64,000 bases of DNA, from the NCBI GenBank assembly GCA_030710605.1, contig CP092874.1:17014062-17078061 (forward strand). Direction: 5' to 3'. Each line of letters opens with the position of its first letter. Within the stretch, counting starts at the first letter, position 1. The translations under genes and the position numbers were made by a program. The notes under the pieces were generated by a model, which worked only from the letters and a program-made list of their open reading frames with translations, made no database searches and was not told the DNA's origin. Source of the stretch: Cordylochernes scorpioides. Lineage: Eukaryota > Arthropoda > Arachnida > Pseudoscorpiones > Chernetidae. This document shows positions 21,335 to 32,030 of this stretch, piece after piece.

Positions 21335-21400
21335 TTGTTGTTGTATGGCGAATCCATACAGGGCAATGGGCCTTAATAAAAGCCTTTTGTTGTTGTTGTT
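21335..21400 (+). mobile_element. LINE 3' end fragment
   Basis: ATGGCGAATCCATACAGGGC..CCTTAATAAAAGCC plus TTGTTGTTGTTG. A second subfamily of the same LINE 3' end. Copy 2: 49241-49293. Confidence 0.7.
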
Positions 21401-21574
21401 TATTTACATATTTGCATATTTAAAATAAAAGAGCATAATCCTGACCGCTCACATGAACATTTTTAGATTTCAGAGAGCACCATCTAGTGTAATAAAAATC
21501 AACTAAACATTAATTTAGATTTATTTCATTATATTTGGATACCCTATTTTCTTGATAAACCAAGAAAAAATCTA

Positions 21575-21617
21575 ACCAGATACACGTTTCGGGTTGTTGG
21601 CCCTCGTCAGCGTGGTG
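21575..21617 (-). ncRNA. Hammerhead ribozyme, decayed stem I
   Basis: Minus strand: CCACG, CTGACGA, GGGCC..CCC, GAAA, CGTGTATCTGG. Core and stem II intact. The 3' stem I strand has changed (TCTGG instead of CGTGG), so it no longer pairs well. Confidence 0.5.
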
Positions 21618-21696
21618 TAGGGTATACCTCAACAACCAAAATTTGGTTCAAGAGGTTTCCCGAGAAAATAAGAATTAGTTTTTACTTATTTTCTTA

Positions 21697-23890
21697 TATA
21701 CACTCACATGGACAAAACTTAAGGAAGTTGTACCTTTTATAATGTATATCGGGACAATAACTCTGAAAGATATTACAGTGACCTTTATTGAAGATACACG
21801 AGATAACCAAGTGTATATACACTCATGGACAAAACTTAAGGAAGTTGTACCTTTTAACATTTATATCGGGATTCAGACAATAACTCTGAAAGATATTACA
21901 GTGATCTTTATTGAAGACACACGAGATAACCAAGTGTATATACACTCATGGACAAAACTTAAGGAATTTGTACCTTTTATAATGTATATCGGGATTCAGA
22001 CAATAACTCTGAAAGATATTACAGTAACCTTTATTGAAGACACACGAGATAACCAAGTGTATATACACTCATGGACAAAACTTGAGGAAGTTGTACCTTT
22101 TAACATGTATATCGGGATTCAGACAATAACTCTGAAAGATATTACAGTAACCTTTATTGAAGACACACGAGATAACCAAGTGTATATACACTCATGGACA
22201 AAACTTAAGGAAGTTGTACCTTTTAACATGTATATCGGGATTCAGACAATAACTCTGAAAGATATTACAGTGACCTTTATTGAAGATACACGAGATAACC
22301 AAGTGTATATACACTCATGGACAAAACTTAAGGAAGTTGTACCTTTTAGCATGTATATCGGGATTCAGACAATAACTCTGAAATATATTACAGTGACCTT
22401 TATTGAAGACACACGAGATAACCAAGTGTATATACACTCACATGGACAAAACTTAAGGAAGTTGTACCTTTTATAATGTATATCGGGATTCAGACAATAA
22501 CTCTGAAATATATTACAGTGACATTTATTGAAGACACACGAGATAACCAAGTGTATATACACTCATGGACAAAACTTAAGGAAGTTGTACCTTTTAACAT
22601 GTATATCGGGATTCAGACAATAACTCTGAAAGATATTACAGTAACCTTTATTGAAGACACACGAGATGACCAAGTGTATATACACTCATGGACAAAACTT
22701 AAGGAAGTTATACCTTTTAGCATGTATATCGGGATTCAGACAATAACTCTGAAATATATTAAAGTGACCTTTATTGAAGACATACGAGATAACCAAGTGT
22801 ATATACACTCATGGACAAAACTTAAGGAAGTTGTACCTTTTAACATGTATATCGGGATTTAGACAATAACTCTGAAAGATATTACAGTGACCTTTATTGA
22901 AGATACACGAGATAACCAAGTGTATATACACTCATTGACAAAACTTAAGGAAGTTGTACCTTTTATCATGTATATCTGGATTCAGACAATAACTCTGAAA
23001 TATATTAAAGTGACCTTTATTGAAGACATACGAGATAACCAAGTGTATATACACTCATGGACAAAACTTAAGGAAGTTGTACCTTTTAACATGTATATCG
23101 GGATTCAGACAATAACTCTGAAAGATATTACAGTAACCTTTATTGAAGACACACGAGATGACCAAGTGTATATACACTCATGGACAAAACTTAAGGAAGT
23201 TGTACTTTTTATCATGTATATCGGTACAATAACTCTGAAAGATATTACAGTGACCTTTATTGAAGACATACGAGATAACCAAGTGTATATACACTCATGG
23301 ACAAAACTTAAGAAAGTTGTACTTTTTAGCATGTATATCGGTACAATAACTCTGAAAGATATTACAGTGACCTTTATTGAAGACATACGAGATAATCAAG
23401 TGTATATACACTCATGGACAAAACTTAAGAAAGTTGTACTTTTTAGCATGTATATCGGTACAATAACTCTGAAAGATATTACAGTGACCTTTATTGAAGA
23501 CACACGAGATAACCAAGTGTATATACACTCATGGACAAAACTTAAGGAAGTTGTACCTTTTAGCATGTATATCGGGATTCAGACAATAACTCTGAAATAT
23601 ATTACAGTGACCTTTATTGAAGACACATGAGATAACCAAGTGTATATACACTCATGGACAAAACTTAAGGAAGTTGTACCTTTTAACATGTATATCGGGA
23701 TTCAGACAATAACTCTGAAAGATATTACAGTGACCTTTATTGAAGACACACGAGATAACCAAGTGTATATACACTCATGGACAAAACTTAAGGAAGTTGT
23801 ACCTTTTATAATGTATATAAGGATTCAGACAATAACGATATACATTCTGAAAGATAAAACTTCCTTAAGTTTTGTCCATGAGTGGATATT
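21697..23890 (+). mobile_element. mariner-type MITE with large internal array (~18 units)
   Basis: Starts ACTCACATGGACAAAACTT and ends with the complementary CTTAAGTTTTGTCCATGAG, so the array is enclosed by inverted terminal repeats. Units of ~117-120 bp begin with the terminal motif and include TATCGGGATTCAGACAATAA and CCTTTATTGAAGACACACG. Because most units are 120 bp, a 40-codon repeat frame stays open on + (and partly on -). Both strands being open argues against coding. Copy 2 (49597-50830) has ~10 units. Confidence 0.85.
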
Positions 23891-24289
23891 TCCAGAGATT
23901 TTACTTCCGCAAACCATTTACAAAAGACCATTTAGGCATAATTCGAACACATGGCTATTTTAAACCTTAATAAAATAAAAAAGAACAATATGGCGTTTGG
24001 CATTTTGTAAAAAAGAAAGAATATTCTCGACGACAAAGACAATAAAAAACCCATATCTCCCTTATAAGTATTGGTGACAATTTGGAGACGCCAGTTGTTT
24101 TGTTGAAAAAACCTTCACAAAGAATTGTCCTCAAGGCTGGAAGGGACAATTTACCTGGTCATTTGATCAACTGTGTTTTCCACCTTTTACTGTCTGTTGA
24201 GGAAACTTTTCATTTTAACCTGTAATTCCTTTCTTGTTTGTATCAACGGGTATTTCCTGAATTAAATACGTTCTGTGTTTATGTTCAAG

Positions 24290-24640
24290 TATATGATAAT
24301 CATGGTGAGTAGAGGGTTGTGACAGCTTGTACTGTAAGTACACCACATGTCTACACATGTAGTACCAGGCCGTGATGGTGGGTAGAGGGTTGTGACAGCT
24401 TGTACTGTAAGTACACCACATGTCTACACATGTAGTACCAGGCCATCATGGTGGGTAGAGCGTTGTGACAGCTTGTACTGTAAGTACACCACATGTCTAC
24501 ACATGTAGTACCAGGCCATCATGGGTGGGTAGAGGGTTGTGACAGCTTGTACTGTAAGTATACCACATGTCTACACATGTAGTACCAGGCCATCATGGTG
24601 GGTAGACGGTTGTGACAGCTTGTACTGTAAGTACAGCACA
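24290..24640 (+). repeat. 73 bp minisatellite, ~5 units
   Basis: Unit: CACATGTCTACACATGTAGT, ACCAGGCCATCATGGTGGGT, AGAGGGTTGTGACAGC, TTGTACTGTAAGTACAC. It is homologous (on the other strand) to the 3' tail of the SINE at 16732-17035. A longer unit variant contains CCATGATAATCATGG. Copy 2 has 16 units split by an inserted element. Confidence 0.93.
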
Positions 24641-24734
24641 CTGCTGATGGCTTGAGCCATTTATGGGATAAAATATCAACTAATCATTGAATATTTGTCA
24701 AAAATCATTTCTTGATAAACCAAGAAAACACAAG

Positions 24735-24776
24735 CACATGCACCTTTCAGACTTCTGGCCCTTGTCAGTGTGGAAC
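24735..24776 (-). ncRNA. Hammerhead relic
   Basis: Same family as 21575-21617 (shared flank TTCTTGATAAACCAAGAAAA). The core reads CTGACAA: the G of CTGANGA is lost. Presumed inactive. Copy 2 (54808-54851) has the same change. Confidence 0.4.
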
Positions 24777-25019
24777 AGACTGTACCTCCACGATCAAAAG
24801 AAAACGGTCCTTACGGCTTCCTGATAAATCACGGATTAGGTATGAAAGGCCAAGAAATTGTGAGAACATTGTAAACTATAAAGAAATGTTTGTAAAAAGG
24901 CGAAATGTATGATATCATATGATAATATTAAGAAAGGGCATTGCGTGCGTGTGATTGAGAATTTATCAGAAATGGATTCAAATTAATGTGTTTCATATTT
25001 GTTTTGAGCATTAAACAAT

Positions 25020-25575
25020 AGTTTTGTTAAAATTTTACACAAATAAATTTACTGGCAATGCGTTTCTTTTAAATATCATCAAATATTATCTCTACAGACC
25101 TTACTGCAATGATATGAGTTATTGAATGAGAGGGCTTGGCTCATCAGTAGTGAACCCTCTCAGCGGTTTCGTCAAATTAATCTCTAGATCGCTCTACTAT
25201 TGTATTGGATTGGTTTGGAATATACCCTGTATTTTCTATGGAAGGCAGCTTAGGGGTGTTTAGTGAACTATGGACATAAGCTTATAGGTCTGTAGAGGAA
25301 CATACATATAAAACCGCTGAGAGGGTTCACTATTGATGAGCCAAGCCCTCTCATTCAATAACTCATATAATTTTTAGTAAGGTCTGTAGAGATAATATTT
25401 GATGATATTAAAAAAAAAACACATTGCTAGTAAAGTAGTTACCTACTCTACTACAATTATTGTAAATAGTTTCACGCGCAATTATCCAGATCGGATATAG
25501 CGTTTCTTGTTTGCAACTGGTAATAATAGTACATTTATTTGTGTAAAATTTTAACGATAAATGGCAATTAAATTT
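25020..25575. mobile_element. Large foldback element, copy 1 only
   Basis: Nested inverted repeats. Outer arms are GTTAAAATTTTACACAAATA and its complement. The inner ~110 bp arms include GAGTTATTGAATGAGAGGGC and GAACCCTCTCAGCGGTTT and their complements (about 25065-25176 and 25310-25415). The ~130 bp centre is not repeated. No coding. Copy 2 lacks it. Confidence 0.7.
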
Positions 25576-25799
25576 AATTTACTAATATATATATATATAT
25601 ATATTTTGTTCTCTACCTACTCTCTCCTTAGAGAACACAAAACTTTATTGAACCTGATGATTCGTCTGTTACTTTTATGAACGATGACGTTTCACTGTAT
25701 TTTTTTTTTTTTTTACCTCAAAATACCAAAAATGGACGCCACTTTAAGTCTTTTTTTATACCTTCCCCTTAAAAAGAAGGTAAAATAAGGAAGCAGAAA

Positions 25800-25960
25800 G
25801 CATCTTAGGGACCATAAAAAGGGTAAAAAACATTCCAGAATGGGGGATTGAACCTGAGAACATAATCAGCCGGATTAAAGTCCCAACTTTACGAGCAGAA
25901 GACAAAGGAGTGGATTAACATTGGGAGATAAGATGGGCGGCGGCAACGTTGCCAGATTGT
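25800..25960 (-). mobile_element. tRNA-like (Lys-type) SINE head
   Basis: The minus strand has a GGTTCAATCCC B box and an anticodon-arm-like GGACTTTAATCC, as in lysine tRNA-derived SINEs, followed by a body with ACCGACCGCACAGGTC upstream. Decayed, so not a functional tRNA. Copy 2: 56395-56545. Confidence 0.5.
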
Positions 25961-26305
25961 TGACCTGTGCGGTCGGTTACTCTGTGATTTTTTTTTTTTT
26001 TTGGTAAGAGATTAAAGAGAAATGTTTTTTCTGATGATGATCATTATTCATAGAATTACAAAATTTGCATATCCATATTAAACCATATTTGCATATACAG
26101 TGTGTAAATTAACGCAAAGCAATAACGCGCCATCTATATATATATATAAAATGAAAGGATTTAAAAGCACGAATGTTTCTTTTATACACCATACAAACTT
26201 CTACTGTCCTTACTGCGATGAAAAATATAGTGTGTGTGATTGTAAAGTGTTCCAAGACTGAACGAAAGAACAAAAAAAATGGCGAAATAGCTGGGAGGGT
26301 TGATC

Positions 26306-26405
26306 NNNNNNNNNNNNNNNNNNNNNNNNNNNNNNNNNNNNNNNNNNNNNNNNNNNNNNNNNNNNNNNNNNNNNNNNNNNNNNNNNNNNNNNNNNNNNNN
26401 NNNNN
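26306..26405. other. Assembly gap of 100 Ns
   Basis: Exactly one hundred unknown bases. A fixed round length usually marks a scaffold join of unknown size. It interrupts copy 1 in the middle of sequence that continues without interruption in copy 2 near 58037. Confidence 0.99.
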
Positions 26406-26810
26406 CTTTTAATAAGAAAAAGTTTCGAAATTACATTTTGCTTTGTTGTCAGACTCCGTAATTTTCTTGATCAAGAAGCTAATGCATAGTATCTATGTTG
26501 ACGGAAGAGGTCGCCTTTTGCATACTACACGTTAGAAAATTGACAATTTGAACAATTTTATTGATTCTTCTAATCAATTGTTACACGTTAGATATATAAG
26601 ATACGTGAGGGGTTCCATGGTGTGATACAACACTGTGCCGACATTCAGAATAACCATCAACACTGGAGGAGAAAGAGTGTGAAATTAAACACCGAATTTC
26701 AACCGCCGCTATTTCACCTCCCGTCGAAATGGGATGACACAGCGTAGTTCTGGTGACCCCGTCTTCTCGCACACTTGCCTTTATAACCTTCTCCTTGCCG
26801 CCTTTCTATC

Positions 26811-26884
26811 GTGGCCGGGTGGTCTAGTGGTCTAAACTGTTGGTGCACTGGTCAACTAGCCTGGGTTCGAATCCCCGTACACTG
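26811..26884 (+). pseudogene. tRNA-like sequence
   Basis: A box GGTCTAGTGG and perfect B box GGGTTCGAATCCC. The acceptor ends pair only in part (GTG..CG with CG..CAC) and the anticodon arm is poor. More likely a SINE head or tRNA pseudogene than a working tRNA. Confidence 0.6.
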
Positions 26885-27183
26885 ATTATTTTTATATTTC
26901 TCTCTCAAGAGTTTTAAAAATTATTTAATCCATACACAATGCCCCCCTGTAATACATTTTCAACATGCAGCTCATTTTGAAAATGTCTCTAATTCCTAAT
27001 TTACGTTCATACGTACATGCATGTCTATATATATATCCATGTTTATATAAATAGGTCTACCATTCAACGGTCTTGAACCCTCTCAACAGTTTAGACAGCT
27101 TGGAATATTTATATGTTTTAAATTCGAGTAAAAAATGCATTTTAATATGCAGATATGGTAAAACTTATCTATAGCTAACCCTA

Positions 27184-27725
27184 ATGGGGCTGCACTATTG
27201 GTTCCCACGGTTCACACACTATAAATCACTAATATTGTGGTTATTTAAGGTTTGTTATAAAGGAAGGTTCGCTATACCCCCGGTTTGTTCTACTGATACT
27301 TTATACCTCACTTTTAAAAAAATAAAATTTGCGGCTAAATTATTGATAAAATCGGTTAACACGACACGCTTCTTTCCCGCTAATATTCCGAAATATCTCA
27401 GGGAAAATTTCCACAACTCTCAATTTATTACTAATCACGGAAATTTTAGAAGCTTTTCAAAATTTATCAAAGCAGTGCAAGATTCAAGATGCTTCTGTGG
27501 ATGTGAGGAACAAACTTCTATTTATCTGCTGCTAAATTGTCCCGTCTTCCAAGAGTATAGAATAAACAATGTACTAAATGTATAAAACCCGTTTGATCTA
27601 ATTTCAACAAAAGACAAATTTATAAAAATTCAACTCATTTTGCAAATATATTTTGAATTTTATAAAAAAACTACTAAATTCCATTGGAACGCTTTTGTTT
27701 GGAAATTGGCTCTTTTTGGTATTGT
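27184..27725 (+). pseudogene. LINE ORF2 C-terminal relic
   Basis: An open frame of 133 codons (27184-27585) contains CFCGCEEQTSIYLLLNCPVF, the CX(1)C..HLLL-C-type motif that follows the RNase H/RT region in non-LTR elements (the expected His is Tyr here). After a TAA the same frame continues ~45 codons to 27725 (NPFDLISTKDKFIKIQLIL), so the stop is probably a mutation. No poly(A) or RT domain seen. Confidence 0.6.
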
Positions 27726-28716
27726 TTTAATTGGATAATTCTCTGTTGTCTAGCATATTTTCATTCTAAAATATTCCTTTCTTAAAACTTTCTTCTATCT
27801 GTGGATTGTTTTTCTCGAATACACACAATACTTTACAATTTGATTTCATTCAACTAAATTTGCATACCAACCCTTTGTACATATATCAATTGTGTTTATA
27901 TATATAATTTTTTTCTCTTTTCTCATCTAACTAACTTGCATACTAATTATTGTACATATTTAAATTACTTTCTTTCTTTTCTTTCAAAATTTTAGTTATC
28001 TTTAAAGTGCAAGTGTCCCTAGGGGTACATAGCGCTCTAAGTCGAAATAAAAAACACGCTTCTTTTCTCCAAAAAAATCAAATGATGTCTGTTGGACTTG
28101 CGAAAGAACCGATCTACTTTGGAGGTATTTCTATTTTTTGAGATGAAAAAGAAATAGGTAATATCATAATTGTAGTGGGGGGGTTATTGACTTTTTGATG
28201 TTTCGGCCACCCACTGTAGCTCTTTTCAAAAAAGGTAGAAAACTTATTAGTTAAATATTGTCTTTTGCCCATATGTATATATGTACTGGAGAATTAGATC
28301 GACAAAAGACACAAAACTTCACCAATAAGCTTTCTAACGTTTTTGGAAAAACGTGACAGTGGGTGGCTGAAACGTCAAAAGGGGACACAATAAACGTTTA
28401 TAAAAATGTGATAAAGTCTTCAACTTGAACTAGATGAAAGAAAGATAGGATGTCAACTGATATATTGGTAGTGTTTTCTTTCAAAATATGTATCCGTGTC
28501 TTAAGGGTCCCATTAGCCTACTGGTTAACAGCAATTGTTGACAGTTCTCTCCAGTACCTGGAACGTCAACAACTGGGGAGATTTATTTATCCAGCCAATG
28601 ATTCATCATCTCCAGTTATCAGGTTCTTTAACCTCGTCTATATCGTTTACTCTCTCCTTGACTCAATATTTGTTGGAAAATGGCCTAACTTGTTATTACT
28701 AGGATAGGCTTAGAGG

Positions 28717-28885
28717 GTGTCGGTGGGTTGTTGGTATAAACCGTCCATTTTTTACAGCCACGACCTGGGTTCAAATCCCCGCATTGGACACTTTTTTCCT
28801 GATTTAAAAAATTGCTCAAATAGTCCCCGATTTTTGAAAAAATCCAACTCCACCAGTAAGTGCAAGTAACCAAAAGGGGCTATGA
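28717..28885 (+). mobile_element. tRNA-derived SINE, 3'-truncated copy
   Basis: Copy-2 counterpart of the SINE at 651-946. The tRNA-like head is 28717-28791 with B box GGGTTCAAATCCC (one substitution). The body stops near 28885, where copy 2 jumps to sequence matching copy 1 position about 9550, so the tail and ~800 bp of flanking DNA are missing. Confidence 0.7.
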
Positions 28886-29303
28886 CAGGGGCTACTTCAA
28901 AATAGACATGTACTGATATTGAAGTTATTTCTCCATTCTTTCAAATTTTGTAGCTCTTGTATAATTAAGTATGACGAAATCGTCCCACTCCCCTAATTAG
29001 GCCTTGATTAGAGAACATACTCTACCATAGCAAAAATCTTTCTTCAGTAAATTTCCATGATGTCTTCTATGATATTGAGTATGTTCCAATATATGTTACA
29101 ACTTCTAACGGCTACCCATATTTAAAAGTTAGCCTTTTATACTTTATAAGGAAGACTTTATAATTTCATCATTTAGATCGAGGTATTATGGAATTTAAAG
29201 GTAACCATTTTCTAATGTGGCACGTTTCTTTATATTCTTTATATTAAAATATATATATAAATTAGATAATAACAGGCATATATTGGATTTAATAAAAGAT
29301 TTA

Positions 29304-29349
29304 TTTGCCAATATTTCGGTTGGCTGAACGCCAAACCTTTATCAAGGCA
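29304..29349 (-). ncRNA. Hammerhead-like motif with a U-A core pair
   Basis: Minus strand: stem I TGCC, core TTGATAA (in place of CTGATGA), a 7 bp stem II GGTTTGGC / GCCAACC with one bulge, GAAA, palindromic ATAT, T, then stem I partner GGCA. Changing both C3 and G8 keeps that base pair as U-A. Whether this cleaves is unknown. Confidence 0.45.
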
Positions 29350-29376
29350 TTACATTTTTGTATACACATTTTATAA

Positions 29377-29420
29377 TGGCTTGATAAAGGTTTGGCGTTC
29401 AGCCAACCTAAATATTGGCA
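29377..29420 (+). ncRNA. Hammerhead-like motif, decayed (right arm)
   Basis: Same TTGATAA core and stem II as 29304-29349 in inverted orientation, but GAAA has become TAAA. Probably inactive. Confidence 0.35.
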
Positions 29421-29786
29421 AATAAATATTTTATTAAATCCAATATGCGCCTTTTTATTATCTAATGAATTAAATATGGATTGCTCTATTTTCAAAACAA
29501 AAATATATATAAATAAATCTCTTAATTCAGGTTGGACCAGCGATTTTTGGTTAGCGAATTATAGCATCTCTCCACTGCAGATACAACGAGATATATATTT
29601 TTTTTACCATCATACAGATATGTAATTTATTTGGATTATAAATAGCGTTTAAATGATGTTTATTGTGATAGATGGTAATAACCATCTTCGTAAGGCTTTA
29701 GTTTCTTACACGATTTAGACGTGGACATTAAAAAAAAAAAGTTGACATCTTGATTTTTTTTACTTCTCTTGTTAGAATATAGCAGA

Positions 29787-30056
29787 TACACCTATCCCCC
29801 GATTTACACGGTACTTATTTTACACGTTTTCGCTTTTACACGGTTTTCCAAATAAGTTTTTTTTTTGTCGCACTATACTAAATGCTACTGTGATTGAACA
29901 CATGCGCTGTGTACACATCTCACGAGGAATCCCGAGCTTATGTGCTGACTACATATTTTAACCTGTCAATGCATTTTTATTTCTGTGTACACCTATCCCC
30001 CGATTTACACGTTTTTCTCAGGAACGTATCTACCGTGAAATCGGGGGATAGGTGTA
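29787..30056. mobile_element. MITE with 26 bp terminal inverted repeats (copy 2)
   Basis: Counterpart of 10372-10635, with the same inverted ends and the same internal third copy of the terminus. Non-coding. Confidence 0.8.
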
Positions 30057-30079
30057 CTTATAAATATAAGAGTAATCTA

Positions 30080-30450
30080 TATAAAAGCAAAGGTCGCCTC
30101 TTCCGTCAAAATAGACGTCAAAAGTAGACGCCATCTATTGGCCGTTGCCGCAAAATAGTGGACTCAGGTCAGAGACAAAGCCACAACACCAGCTTTGACA
30201 AACTAAGAAGCATCTACCTGGAGACCATAATTTCAGGCTAAATGACCCTCGTCAGTCCAAAGTGGGATTTATTTCACGAGATCCACAAGGGATCAAATGT
30301 AATCTTCACAATGATGATCTGTCAGAGTGACAAGGCCAAATCTATAGTCAAAATATAGATGGAAATTTTGACGGAAGGAAAACGATCTATAAAAAAAAAA
30401 GCAAAAGTCGCCTCTCCCGTCAAAATAGACGTCAAAAATTAACGCTATCT
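30080..30450 (-). mobile_element. Retrozyme-like hammerhead repeat (copy 2)
   Basis: Counterpart of 10660-11045, with direct repeats of GTCGCCTCT near 30092 and 30407 (period ~315) around one minus-strand hammerhead. Confidence 0.55.
30213..30264 (-). ncRNA. Hammerhead ribozyme, probably weakened
   Basis: Core CTGACGA and GAAA intact and cleavage triplet GTC kept. Stem II is weakened to GGGTC..GCCT, and stem I carries mismatches (TTTGGA / TCCAGG). Confidence 0.5.
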
Positions 30451-30967
30451 ATGAAAATCGAAAATGAGATATTTATGTTACAATGCATATTAAAATAGAG
30501 AATAAGAAAGTCATTTTTGTTGTCGAATCTATATAAGGCGTGGATTATTATTAAATAATACGATAAATTAAATGCACAAATGATTATATTGATTAACTTA
30601 CAAAACAATGGGAGAGATATTTAACACATATTTTATACATGTTTAAATTTAAAGAAATATAATAAACAAAACAAACAGTTCTATAAAAAAAAGGCTTCAA
30701 GACAATTCTAATAACAACAACCAACTTCTGGTCAAAAATTAATAATTATATAAATATTTCAAATTTATATAATCTAAATCTATATATATTTTTTAATTAT
30801 CGTCTATCAATTTTTCAAAAGTCTATGGATATTTTAATTTCAAGTTTTACATACAGTAAGTCTTTCTTACACTCCTGTAGGACCGTTGATTGTTTACAGT
30901 ATATTTATCTTATAGAGATGAAAAGAGAAAAAAATCAATCCATTTATATAACTAAGTTACCTTTTGT

Positions 30968-31171
30968 TGTTGTATATATATTAATTAATTGTTACCACAG
31001 AGTGTGTGTAAGCTCACAGGTAAATAGGCGCTAACCAAAACAGAAAAAGTTCCTTTGTTCAATATTAGTTTCCCTTTTATATTTTTGTTCTCTCTTGTAA
31101 ATCAATAAATATAACGTTTAATTAATAATTATTGGAATCAGTTTCATTAATAATTCTAAGCAAAGTCAACA
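30968..31171 (+). repeat. copia 5' LTR
   Basis: 204 bp with 5 bp inverted ends TGTTG/CAACA. AATAAATATAAC near 31105 could serve as a polyadenylation signal. Confidence 0.85.
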
Positions 31172-31422
31172 ATTGGTAGCAGAGCGTGGTTATTTGATAT
31201 AAAGCTCAAAAACGAAAATATTTAATCTGAAGATTAAGCAAGAAGTTTATTCTGATCGGTAAACTGAAGCACTTCTAAGAAGATTAAAGGTATTTATATA
31301 GATTAAGTTAAATTATATCTATATATTGCATGTTTAAATGCTACCCAATATTTAAATAAATTTAAAATATATATTTGTTTTTAAATTATATTGGTTTGTT
31401 TATATTAGCTCAAAAGACGAAA

Positions 31423-31802
31423 ATGGCTGAATATAATTTTTTATCCCAAACAAAAATTGAACCATTAACAGGAACTAATTATCAAATAGGGGCGTTGAAA
31501 ATCGGCGCAGTTCTGAGAGGAAGAAAATTATTTAAATGTGTAATTTCCGATCCAGAACCTGATATGGAAAACAAAAGTTCTTGGGAGATTTGGAGTGATA
31601 AAAATGATGAAGCTTTTGGGATAATCATCACAACATTGATTAATGAACAAGCTGGAATGTTCATAGGAGAAACAAATGCTAAGAAATTATGGGACTCACT
31701 GAGAAAAACATACACAGGCAATTTGGAAGATAAAATTATTGATATAGGCTTAGAATTAAAGAACATTAAAATGAAAGATAATGAAACTGTAGATGAATAT
31801 AT
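31423..31802 (+). pseudogene. gag: copia Gag, N-terminal part, split by insertion
   Basis: Starts at the ATG of MAEYNFLSQTKIEPLTGTNY, preferred over an upstream in-frame ATG at 31375 because AAAATGG is a better context and copia Gags begin close to the LTGTNY motif. It matches the copia-type gag (UBN2-like) with KLWDSLRKTYTGN. Interrupted at codon ~127 by the gypsy-2 LTR. The frame resumes exactly at 37001 after the target duplication. Gag here would bind and package element RNA, but the copy is dead. Confidence 0.85.
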
Positions 31803-31995
31803 TGTGGCGGTAAGAATTGCAAGCAACAGGCGTAGATAAATCGAACGATAAACGTTTATTGCTGCCAACGAGCAGACTACTCAAATCAAAGAATACACGA
31901 ACATATACACACATCATTAACTCAATACATGCAAAACAAACACAAACAAAATCCAAAACCTAATTATGTAAAACAATACAACAAATAACGCTACA
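31803..31995 (-). repeat. gypsy-2 3' LTR
   Basis: 193 bp, same as 36808-37000. Directly adjoins the polypurine tract. Confidence 0.92.
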
Positions 31996-32030
31996 ATGCC
32001 CTCCTCTCCAAAAGGACAGCGTCCTCGCTG

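Larger units (their letters stand above)
1..26305 (+). repeat. Copy 1 of a ~26-30 kb large duplication
   Basis: This stretch matches about 28062-58045 in the same orientation and gene order. Shared landmarks, in order, are the hairpin and tRNA-like SINE, the pogo-like MITE with CCCCCGATTTACAC ends, the 119 bp VNTR, the mariner relic, the U6 pseudogene, the TRIM, the arrays built on GGACAAAACTTAAGG and the 73 bp minisatellite. Copy 1 has its own insertions: gypsy 1427-9339, LINE fragment 14734-15065, SINE 16732-17035 and foldback about 25020-25575. It ends in an N gap, so its right boundary is unknown, and its left boundary may lie outside the window. I judged identity by eye. It looks like a few percent divergence, with near-identity in places such as 12880-13110. 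Confidence 0.93.
26406..28061. other. Unique spacer between the two large copies
   Basis: This is the only long stretch of 1-58045 not shared by both copies, apart from insertions. It holds the tRNA-like sequence (26811-26884), a LINE relic (27184-27725) and otherwise AT-rich DNA with simple repeats. Confidence 0.7.
29258..29465. mobile_element. Foldback element with hammerhead-like arms, copy 2 only
   Basis: Arms of ~90 bp in inverted orientation start ATTAGATAATAA and contain TATTGGATTTAATAAAAG, TTATTTGCCAATATTT and GGCTGAACGCCAAACC with their complements. Copy 1 at about 10070 lacks it. Each arm has a hammerhead-like fold in which the C3-G8 core pair is replaced by U-A (see next two entries). 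Confidence 0.65.

Noticed and set aside
21742..23630. Long ORFs made of 40-residue repeats (VYIHSWTKLKEVV...)
   Set aside because: They follow from a 120 bp non-coding tandem unit. The opposite strand is open as well, some units are 117 bp, and stops interrupt the array. No start context or signal supports a gene.
26811..26884. Functional tRNA gene
   Set aside because: Boxes A and B are good but the acceptor and anticodon arms are not. Kept as a tRNA-like pseudogene or SINE head.
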